10,039 nt of DNA from Thiotrichales bacterium (GTDB taxonomy: Bacteria; Pseudomonadota; Gammaproteobacteria; UWMA-0217): contig JANTGD010000102.1 of assembly GCA_024763135.1 (NCBI GenBank), positions 1 through 10,039 of the forward strand. The letters are read 5' to 3'. Position 1 is the stretch's first letter. Each line of letters begins with the position of its first letter. Positions 1 through 6,143 of this stretch are shown here, one piece after another. The notes below the pieces were generated by a model. The model searched no databases, was not told the origin of the DNA, and was given only the letters and a program-made list of their open reading frames with translations. Position numbers and translations under genes: made by a program.

Positions 1-114
1 TCCCCATGTGCTTGACGACAGCGATCAACAACAACTAATATTCTGTGCCCTATGCCGATTCTTTTCTTGGAATCGCTCAGGCCTCTATCTTATTTGGCCC
101 AGTAATAATACGAA
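1..114. other. Short non-coding flank, nothing recognised
   Basis: This left edge lies downstream of the crystallin gene. I find no open frame with a start site and no recognisable RNA. The only structure is a weak 6-base inverted repeat (CGATTC at 56-61, GAATCG at 70-75) with an 8-base loop and no T-run on the minus strand, so it is a poor terminator candidate. Confidence 0.4.
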
Positions 115-726
115 CTATTCCATATGGATTTTTATAGAACTGATCATATCATTAAATGAATAGGGCGCCGCCGCAATATTGGAAATAGCACTTCCGGGAC
201 CGAACCCCCCACCTTGAAGCACCCCGCCAGAATAATTTGAATGTTGATAGAAATCACATACCCAACCATGCCGATAATCTTCTCCGGCATAGACTCTAAA
301 CGATGATACCTTATCATTAAATCCAACCCTATTTAAGTTAGATTCGCTAGCCAATATATCCCTGTATTGCCCTTCGTAGTTAACATGCTCATATATTCTG
401 ACTCTCAATCTAGCATTGATACTCGGTTGAGGGTTATATGGAAGGATATCAGCGGAAGATATCTTATCCCCAAAAGAATGTGGTTGCACATGAATATTCC
501 GATAATAACCAGGCCCTAAATCTAGATAGCCCCCTCTAAAGTTAATATGCTGGTAAAATCTGAATTTATCCCCTAATTGATAATGGTTCCCCTTGTACAC
601 GATAATTGATGACACTTTATCGTTAAATCCTATCTCCGAAACAAAATTCCTTACATCCCCTATGATATATCGGTACTGTCCATGGAAGCCCACATGTTCG
701 AATACCTTTCCAATTAGTCTAGACAT
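115..726 (-). CDS. Two-domain beta/gamma-crystallin protein
   Basis: Predicted 203-residue protein made of two beta/gamma-crystallin domains, roughly residues 1-95 and 105-203, each with two Greek-key motifs. Each motif opens with an aromatic-rich strand (FEHVGFHGQYR, FYQHINFRGG, YEHVNYEGQYR, FYQHSNYSGG). Each ends in the calcium-site pattern N/D-N/D-x-x-S/T-S or a close variant: NDKVSS at 35-40, GDKISS at 86-91, NDKVSS at 137-142, NDMISS at 192-197. Family knowledge says such motifs pair to bind two calcium ions per domain; the second motif has Gly in place of the first Asn/Asp. No signal peptide or membrane segment is visible, so the protein is probably cytosolic or exported by an unknown route. 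I start at ATG 726 because AGGAAA (733-738) lies 6 bases upstream. An in-frame ATG at 789 would add 21 residues with no homology, and a possible promoter lies between the two starts. It stands alone, next to transposon debris. The biological role is not known from sequence. Confidence 0.9.
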   Translation of the reverse strand: MSRLIGKVFEHVGFHGQYRYIIGDVRNFVSEIGFNDKVSSIIVYKGNHYQLGDKFRFYQHINFRGGYLDLGPGYYRNIHVQPHSFGDKISSADILPYNPQPSINARLRVRIYEHVNYEGQYRDILASESNLNRVGFNDKVSSFRVYAGEDYRHGWVCDFYQHSNYSGGVLQGGGFGPGSAISNIAAAPYSFNDMISSIKIHME

Positions 727-750
727 AATCAATTTCCTGTCAAAGTTCAA

Positions 751-779
751 AATAAGACTATATACAGAGAATAGGTCAA
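751..779 (-). promoter_or_regulatory. Candidate sigma70-type promoter for the crystallin gene
   Basis: On the minus strand TTGACC (774-779) is followed after 17 bases by CTTATT (751-756). The -35 box is good and the -10 box is weak. Transcription would begin near 744, about 18 bases upstream of ATG 726. That fits the shorter start and excludes the in-frame ATG at 789. This is inference from motif and spacing only. Confidence 0.3.
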
Positions 780-1039
780 ATAGGAGCAACTCTTAAATCC
801 CCCTTCGACCTAATCAGTTACTGTCATCCTGTTCGATTAATATCTCACAAAAAGGCTTACGAAAAACTTACAGATCTCTCTATCGCTCGACTATTATCCC
901 GACCTATAAATAGATAGCTGACCCTCATCCATTGGACCGTGATTGGACAGACATAAGTGCTTTCCTGCATAATGAGCCATGGGCTCGAGAGAAAAGCAAT
1001 GAGACGAAGAGACGGGCCCAGAGGAAAAAAAGGGTACAC

Positions 1040-1397
1040 CGTAAAGACTCGCTACCGGTGACTCGCCAGTGCCAGTTGCTGAAGCTGCCGAACTCAACCT
1101 TCTATCACGTACCAAGACCGGTCTCTGACCAGGCACTCGCATTGATGAAGTTAATCGATCGCTACCACCTCAAGTATCCATTCTGAGGCAGTCGGCGCCT
1201 ACGTGACTGGCTCGAGCGTGAAGGCCATTAGGTCAATCGCAAGAGAGTCCAGCGCTTGATTCGTATCATGGGCTTGGCTGCCTTGTATCCCAAGCGCAAT
1301 CTGGATTGGTGAATAAAGCGCACAAAGTACATCCCTATCTTCTTAAGAATGAGGTTATCAACGCACCCAACCGGCCGTGGGCCACTGATATTACCAA
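1040..1397 (+). pseudogene. IS3-type transposase OrfB remnant, broken
   Basis: Translation gives the N-terminal half of an IS3-type DDE transposase: LPVTRQCQLLKLPNSTFYH, then PVSDQALALMKLIDRYHLKYPF, a TGA stop (1184-1186), then GSRRLRDWLEREGH, a TAG stop (1229-1231), then VNRKRVQRLIRIMGLAALYP and a TGA (1310-1312). The frame then shifts, and the reading continues as KAHKVHPYLLKNEVINAP and RPWATDIT. The Asp of WATDIT (codon 1387-1389) corresponds to the first catalytic Asp of the DDE triad. Similarity stops near 1397, so the rest of the catalytic core is missing. The frame is open upstream to about 932, but that part (WTDISAFLHNEPWARE) is not recognisable to me as OrfA or OrfB. With three stops, a frameshift and a lost C-terminus, this cannot make active transposase. 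I see no terminal inverted repeats. Confidence 0.85.
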
Positions 1398-1427
1398 TAG
1401 TGTGCCCAAACTTCGTAGGTATCATTG

Positions 1428-1562
1428 ATGATGCTGTCGAAGCTTGAGCATGTTTGGAAAACATCCGAGCTTGCAAAGGAAGCAATAAATCGGATACCTC
1501 CTTTCTGCTATGAGAAAGCAAGAGCCGAAGCGACATTGACCTGCGGTTCATTCGCAGGGTGA
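1428..1562 (+). CDS. Short doubtful ORF between two transposase remnants
   Basis: A 44-residue frame opens at ATG ATG (1428-1433) and closes at TGA 1560-1562. Its first 30 or so residues (KLEHVWKTSELAKEAINRIP and then PFCYEKARAEA) look faintly like the short domain of protochlorophyllide-reductase-type small proteins: a Trp followed by an Ala-rich helix, then a buried I-P-x-F turn and a basic helix. That resemblance is from memory and is weak. There is no strong ribosome site and no supporting neighbour, and the tail after residue 33 does not fit. The frame may be a remnant of a gene caught between two mobile elements, or chance. Confidence 0.15.
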   Translation: MMLSKLEHVWKTSELAKEAINRIPPFCYEKARAEATLTCGSFAG

Positions 1563-1590
1563 CGGAGCCCGTGGGAAACGGAGTGTGACC

Positions 1591-1751
1591 TCTTGATCCT
1601 TGAGCCTGATAGGCTTTTATCCAACGGCTTACCGTATCAGGGTGTACCCCGACTATTTCGGCGATTTCAGTGTACTTCACGCGTTTATTGCGAAGCTTTA
1701 TCGATAGGCACCGTTTTTCTTCCTGGGCTTCGCCAGATAATTTTCTTACAT
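1591..1751 (-). pseudogene. IS630-type transposase N-terminal remnant
   Basis: The minus strand encodes VRKLSGEAQEEKRCLSIKL and then KYTEIAEIVGVHPDTVSRWI and KAYQAQG. This is the helix-turn-helix DNA-binding N-terminus typical of IS630/Tc1-mariner-type transposases, with the recognition helix in HPDTVSRWIKAY. An ATG at 1749-1751 is out of frame by two bases (ATG-TA-AGA AAA TTA), which suggests a two-base insertion just after the original start. The open frame itself runs from a stop at 1759-1761. Similarity ends near 1591 just after QAQG, and the downstream DDE catalytic domain is absent. The frame stays open to 1228 but the residues no longer resemble the family. The remnant faces the IS3 piece, and its 5' end lies only about 65 bases from the stop of the FecR-like gene. 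Confidence 0.8.
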
Positions 1752-1784
1752 TTATTTTTTATGACGCGATTATAGGGAATCCAT

Positions 1785-1820
1785 ATAGCGGCCGGGTTAA
1801 TAGTAACCACAGCCCGCTAT
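1785..1820 (-). repeat. Inverted repeat at the end of the FecR-like gene
   Basis: Perfect 7-base arms ATAGCGG (1785-1791) and CCGCTAT (1814-1820) enclose a second hairpin, GGTTA (1795-1799) and TAACC (1804-1808), with a 4-base loop. The right arm contains the TAG stop codon (1817-1819) of the FecR-like gene, so the structure would form at the 3' end of that operon's mRNA. No T-run follows on the minus strand, so it would be a processing or stabilising stem rather than a classic intrinsic terminator. It might also be a leftover of the adjacent IS630-type element's end. Confidence 0.35.
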
Positions 1821-2857
1821 TCAGGTACAGCTATATAGGTAGATGCAGGTACAAATACTTGACCACTTTGATTTATATTGTTACGCGCCTCATCAAGGCC
1901 CGCGGAAATCCTTAAAGCCTCCTGGTTCTTTGAATTGGAATCTAATAACTCTTTGGCATGTCCTAACGCTTGTTCTGCTAATCTGTTTAATCCAATCTTA
2001 AGATAAAGTTCACCCAGTCTACGATTAAAATAAGGATTTTTTGAATGCTGACTTGTATTTTTTAAAACCTTAATTGCATCTTGATTGAACGCATTGGCAG
2101 CATAAACCTCAGCCAAGGCAACGGCTTTTTCGTCATCGTTGAGCGAATTAATCGAATTGATCAAAGACACATCTGCTCTAATGACTTTAGCTTCTTCTTT
2201 GCTTACTATCTTAAACCCTAAATCCCCACCAGGGTCACTTACAGAATACTTGCCACTATCAGGTATAACTGTAACTTTGTAGTTAACATCTTTCTCAAAC
2301 GCTTCCTTATCCTCATCAGTTAACTGTAGAAAAGGATTTCTTACATATTTTTTCAAACAATTAGTCTCATCGAAATTACAGACATACACTGTATAACCCG
2401 TTACATTATGAAGCGCGTTCCAAGATATTGAACCGAGCGACAGTAGCTTAGTATAGCGAGGTGAAATAACATAAGGTACATCAAGTGCTGACCCCCCAAG
2501 CTTCGATTGTAAGCCCGAACCAGCTCGAAGAACTCGATCATCATCTTGAACCTGACCACACAAGGCCCTTAACGACGTAAATTCATTAAATCGCGCATTT
2601 TGCACAGTCAAGTTTGGGCAAAGAATACGTGCTGTATAGTCGACTGAATCGCCAACGAGTAATACATCCATTGCACTCAACTGTGTACCGACTGCGAGAT
2701 ACTCAGCATTTTGTACATCTCCATCTCTTGCGACCTTTACTTCGCCCTTTACGGTCAAGGCAGTGGCCTGGATAGCAGCTTCAGTTAGCTTTACAGAGAA
2801 TATAGCTAAAAAGACAAGTATCGCTAACACAAAGCAACGACAATGAATAATATTCAT
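1817..2857 (-). CDS. Secreted FecR-like / FN3-like / TPR protein
   Basis: Predicted 346-residue exported protein. Residues 1-28 form a Sec signal peptide: a short N-region, a hydrophobic stretch FVLAILVFLAIF, and cleavage near TEAA. Residues 30-100 resemble a FecR-type beta domain (TVKGEVKVARDG, then LAVGTQLSAMDVLLVGD) with Cys80 and Cys100, which could pair. Residues 128-218 have the pattern PYVISPR...SISWNALHNVTGYTVYV, typical of the FN3-like domain that follows FecR domains in such proteins; Cys160 and Cys167 could pair. Residues 225-330 are alpha-helical with TPR-like repeats (LAEVYAANAFNQDAIKVLKN; LGELYLKIGLNRLAEQALGH). ATG 2857 has AGGAG (2865-2869) 7 bases upstream. It is the second gene of an operon, 22 bases after the TIR gene. 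No lipobox is present, so a soluble periplasmic protein is expected. Family knowledge: FecR-domain proteins often pair with membrane signalling proteins. A role as sensor or ligand-binding partner of the TIR protein is inference. Confidence 0.8.
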   Translation of the reverse strand: MNIIHCRCFVLAILVFLAIFSVKLTEAAIQATALTVKGEVKVARDGDVQNAEYLAVGTQLSAMDVLLVGDSVDYTARILCPNLTVQNARFNEFTSLRALCGQVQDDDRVLRAGSGLQSKLGGSALDVPYVISPRYTKLLSLGSISWNALHNVTGYTVYVCNFDETNCLKKYVRNPFLQLTDEDKEAFEKDVNYKVTVIPDSGKYSVSDPGGDLGFKIVSKEEAKVIRADVSLINSINSLNDDEKAVALAEVYAANAFNQDAIKVLKNTSQHSKNPYFNRRLGELYLKIGLNRLAEQALGHAKELLDSNSKNQEALRISAGLDEARNNINQSGQVFVPASTYIAVPE

Positions 2858-2879
2858 GAATTATCTCCTATTAATTGCG

Positions 2880-4046
2880 TTACAACTCAGGCGAAATACG
2901 CATCAAAACTCTCGCTTCAGTATTCCAGCTTTTTTCTTCAGGTAGTGCCCCATTGGATACAAAGTAAAAACGGCACTCATTTATAACATCTTTCTTCATA
3001 TCTTTGACTTGGACGCCGCTATAAAACCATGCCTTTATTAAAAGGCAGCCAAGCGCAATCCGGCCATTCTCATATGGCCCTACAATAAAACTATTAGTTG
3101 TACCTTTATTTTCTGCTTCCATAGACTCAAGAATTCTTCCAGCAGCTGCGCGTGCATTGTTAATTGCAGGGATTGCGGTACTATAATCCCCTGTTGAAAC
3201 TAGCCCCCACCCAATGTTTTTATTTATCGCATAGGTTTCCTTATCATCTAAAACTGGATAGTCTCGTAATATTTGATCGTAATAAGACAACGCCACAGAA
3301 TATCGCCCAGAATTGATAAGCAAACGCCCTAGGTTATTTCTTGGCTCTAGGCAAATGTCACCCTTTCTTTTACATAACTCCTCTGACTTACGGTATAGTT
3401 TTTCTGCCTTAGCCGTATCATATGATTGATCTGCCGTTAATCCACGCACAAAATACCACCTCCACATATAGGGGTGAATGCTAAACTCAAAAACACTATA
3501 AGAAACTATTAGAAGCATAAGAATTATTGAAACCCGGAACCTTCTCAGTACTGTATTAACACGTTCGGAAAGAGGATTTTCGCCTTTAAGGATTGCGGCG
3601 ATACGATTCTTTAACTGTGTATAAACTACCTCTCTTTGATCTATATCGAGCTCTGACAGTGGGTGATCTGGTTCATTAATCATTTGAAATCTTCGTAATG
3701 ATTTGCTGTTCTTCAGATTACATTCGTCTGCAATTATCGGTATAATATCTAATCGCCCCCACCACCAAGCTCTCTTAAGGAAAGGAATTTCTCTTTTTTT
3801 AATATACTCTGATGCTAAAAAATTACTCGTTACTATCAGAATCGCAACGCGAGAATGTGATATCGCCTTTTTAATCTCATCCTCCCAGATCTGTCCGGCT
3901 TTAATTCGACCATCGTGCCAAGGCTCTGTTAAAACTTCATCCTTGAGATCCCCAAAACTCTTTAATAATTCATCAAGCCAAACCCCATCATCATGGCTAT
4001 AGCTTATAAATACGTTTCTTCCCTTTTTATATTTTCTTATTAGCAC
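2880..4046 (-). CDS. TIR-transmembrane-TPR protein
   Basis: Predicted 388-residue protein. Residues 10-155 form a TIR domain: NVFISYSHDD opens it, AGQIWEDEIKKAISHSRVAI carries helix C and the following strand, and LDIIPIIADE and RRFQMINEPDHPLSELD are typical of bacterial TIRs. Glu55 in IWED sits where SARM1-type TIRs place their catalytic Glu, so NAD cleavage is plausible but unproven. Residues 171-189 are a single hydrophobic span (SIILMLLIVSYSVF) preceded by RRFR, which predicts TIR inside and C-terminus in the periplasm. Residues 205-305 contain TPR-like helices (AEKLYRKSEELCKRKGD; NNLGRLLINSGRYSVALSYY; NIGWGLVSTGDYSTAIPAI). The start is GTG 4044-4046 with GGAG 10 bases upstream. An out-of-frame ATG overlaps the ribosome site and opens an 11-codon frame. 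It is the first gene of an operon with the secreted FecR-like protein. The likely role is a membrane-anchored NADase or signalling effector controlled from the periplasm, which is inference. Its low G+C suggests acquired DNA. Confidence 0.88.
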   Translation of the reverse strand: MLIRKYKKGRNVFISYSHDDGVWLDELLKSFGDLKDEVLTEPWHDGRIKAGQIWEDEIKKAISHSRVAILIVTSNFLASEYIKKREIPFLKRAWWWGRLDIIPIIADECNLKNSKSLRRFQMINEPDHPLSELDIDQREVVYTQLKNRIAAILKGENPLSERVNTVLRRFRVSIILMLLIVSYSVFEFSIHPYMWRWYFVRGLTADQSYDTAKAEKLYRKSEELCKRKGDICLEPRNNLGRLLINSGRYSVALSYYDQILRDYPVLDDKETYAINKNIGWGLVSTGDYSTAIPAINNARAAAGRILESMEAENKGTTNSFIVGPYENGRIALGCLLIKAWFYSGVQVKDMKKDVINECRFYFVSNGALPEEKSWNTEARVLMRISPEL

Positions 4047-4976
4047 GCTCTATTAACTCCATACTGTTAGTTAGCGTCAATATAACAACTAATAGTGTAT
4101 TGCCTAACCTCCCGCTTATACCTTAGGTAATACTTCCAAGAGTATAAATAGGTCAGCTCTTTTCAAGCATTATTCAAATCTACTCTATTCTCAAATTAGA
4201 ATCAGGAAAGACCTCTGTTTGCACATCGACCAAAACCTCTATCAATTTTAAATGCGCCATTTGGTATGGTTACGCATCAATTGAAAATTAATATTCGTTG
4301 CAAGCCTTTAATTAATGACTTACCTGTTGAACAACGTGTTAGCCTAAGACATCCCGCTGGAATCGCTCTAAATCGGACGACCAGTCTGCATCTTCATCTT
4401 GACAACTTAATATTTTTTTGCTTGAGTTTTATTTATTATGCTATACAAATCTCTTTACCCTTACAGCTACTTATGGCGATGGTTTTAAATTGATTGATAT
4501 ATAGCCTTATTTATACCAATGAACCATCTTACAAAAATTTTAATTACTTTAATTTTTATCTATGGTGCTAGTTATTAACACTAATCACGCTTTTCTATAC
4601 TAAAGCACTTAATCCTGGCAAAATTTTTAATTAATTAATGAATATTCCTTTCAAGGCAACCATTCATCATTGTATTATTTGCGCACAGAACCTTCTTCTT
4701 TTTAAAGCTTTCTATCAGAGTTTGTTATCATTCTGTTGTTTTCTAGTTACGTTGCCTCCAGCCAGTTAATAATCATGCATGCTCTAATTATTAATTATAA
4801 AGCCACGTCTAACGTGTTAATTTCAAATTAAGCTTTACTTAATCTCTCAGTATTACCTTGAATATATATTTAGTTTTATTGAGCGTAACGATGTCATCCC
4901 AATTTTCCTTTATGTTATTTCGCTTTTTGGCGAGTATCTACTCTAGACGAGGTTTTCAGTGTAGGAGGATTACATT
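4047..4976. other. Long AT-rich divergent intergenic region
   Basis: About 930 bases separate the TIR operon (leftward) from the phospholipase gene (rightward). It is very AT-rich; the line from 4501 to 4560 has 12 G or C in 60. Promoters for both flanking units must lie here, but I could not pick convincing -35/-10 pairs. Small structures include TTATAC and GTATAA arms flanking an 11-base odd palindrome TACCTTAGGTA near 4117-4147, upstream of the TIR gene. There are also AT-rich palindromic runs (TTAATTAATTAA near 4630, CATGCATG near 4780). No convincing gene or RNA was recognised. Confidence 0.6.
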
Positions 4977-6110
4977 ATGGAGTTTGATATAGTTTTCGAA
5001 GGAGGCGGTGCTAAGGGCATAGCTTTTGTGGGAGCCGTGAATGTTATCGAATCCGGACACCACGGGTATAGAAGACTAGTGGGTACTTCTGCAGGAGCAA
5101 TTACTGCAGCGCTCTTATCTGTAGGATACTCTTCATCTGAATTAATGGAGTCATTAATCGAAAAAGATGACTTCGGAAATCCAGTTTTTTCAGCATTTCT
5201 TGACAGACCAACTCGTGACGACTTTGACGATGATGACATTGAAAACAGTTTAACAATGAAGTTATTTAGGCAAATTGACTTACCACTGATACCTGCTCAA
5301 GGAGAACATTGGGTTGATAAAAAAATTCTAGAGCGCTTACTCTCCTTAAAGGCATACCCGTCAATTTTTTCATTTATTGAACGCGGAGGATTATACGTAG
5401 GTAGCGCATTCACCAAGTGGTTAGAACAAAAATTAGAAGCAAAAGGAGCAAACTATAGCCAGCTTACTCTGTCCGAACATTACAATGTCACTGGTAAAGA
5501 TCTTAGTGTGATCGCATCTGACACAACTGATGCTCAGCTTTTAGTACTTAATCACAGGACTGCGCCACGCTGTCCACTCACATGGGCTGTCAGAATGTCT
5601 ATGAGCATCCCGTTTGCGTGGCAGGAGGTAATATGGAGGAGAAACTGGGGAACTTACCTTGATTTGGACATCAGTGGACATACTGTCGTAGACGGTGGTG
5701 TTTTGTCAAACTTTCCCATTGATCTTCTATTGTCAGATGAACACGAAGTTGGGGCAGTTATGGGAGAAACAAAACCAGATTCCAACCGCGTTCTTGGCCT
5801 TTTAATCGACGAAAACCTCAAGGTTCCGGCGGCTCCGCCGCCACCTAAACAGAAAGTAGACGATGTTGCTGGTCTTGAGGGTAAAATAGAACAGCTTAAA
5901 ACAGTACAAAGAGTCAAAAATTTAGTCGAAACCATGAGAGGGGCCCATGACAATCAATTAATTACTGCTAACGAACACCTAATCTGTCGAGTTCCTGCAA
6001 AGTCCTATGGCACAATGGAGTTCGATATGTCAGATGTTCGAAGGGAAAAACTGGTTGAGGCAGCTGCGCTCGCCATGTCAGAACACCTTAAAAACCGGTC
6101 ACTTTATTGA
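4977..6110 (+). CDS. Patatin-like phospholipase
   Basis: Predicted 377-residue serine lipase or phospholipase A of the patatin family, expected to release fatty acids from membrane phospholipids with a Ser-Asp dyad. GGGAKG at residues 9-14 is the oxyanion loop. GTSAG at 36-40 holds the nucleophile Ser38. DGG at 239-241 holds the catalytic Asp239 (codon 5691-5693). SMSIPFAW near 208-215 and the C-terminal VPAKSYGTMEFDMSD pattern are also typical, so the domain is complete. A proline-rich linker (VPAAPPPPKQK) lies near residue 280. No signal peptide or membrane span is visible, so it is probably cytosolic. ATG 4977 is preceded by AGGAGG 8 bases upstream, a very strong ribosome site. The gene is monocistronic, divergent from the TIR operon and convergent with the beta-barrel gene. 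Patatins act as virulence lipases, lipid-homeostasis enzymes and effectors of phage-defence systems. No nucleotide cyclase or other regulator is adjacent, so which applies is unknown. Confidence 0.93.
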   Translation: MEFDIVFEGGGAKGIAFVGAVNVIESGHHGYRRLVGTSAGAITAALLSVGYSSSELMESLIEKDDFGNPVFSAFLDRPTRDDFDDDDIENSLTMKLFRQIDLPLIPAQGEHWVDKKILERLLSLKAYPSIFSFIERGGLYVGSAFTKWLEQKLEAKGANYSQLTLSEHYNVTGKDLSVIASDTTDAQLLVLNHRTAPRCPLTWAVRMSMSIPFAWQEVIWRRNWGTYLDLDISGHTVVDGGVLSNFPIDLLLSDEHEVGAVMGETKPDSNRVLGLLIDENLKVPAAPPPPKQKVDDVAGLEGKIEQLKTVQRVKNLVETMRGAHDNQLITANEHLICRVPAKSYGTMEFDMSDVRREKLVEAAALAMSEHLKNRSLY

Positions 6111-6143
6111 GCTCGGTATTAATAATCTCTGAGACAAAGTTCG

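Noticed and set aside
727..789. 21-residue N-terminal extension of the crystallin gene from ATG 789
   Set aside because: The extension has no homology or usable signal peptide, while ATG 726 has a good AGGAAA site at 6 bases and a candidate promoter lies between the two starts.
1228..1680. 150-codon minus-strand frame read as one protein
   Set aside because: Only its first 28 or so codons match an IS630-type transposase. The rest is antisense to the IS3 remnant or unrecognisable.
4180..4260. 26-codon minus-strand frame upstream of the TIR gene (MAHLKLIEVLVDVQTEV...)
   Set aside because: It reads like protein but has no Shine-Dalgarno, is very short, and the frame upstream is full of stops. 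It could be a gene scrap, but I cannot support it.
4266..4493. 75-codon plus-strand frame in the AT-rich gap
   Set aside because: No ribosome site, a composition typical of AT-rich non-coding DNA, and no recognisable motif.
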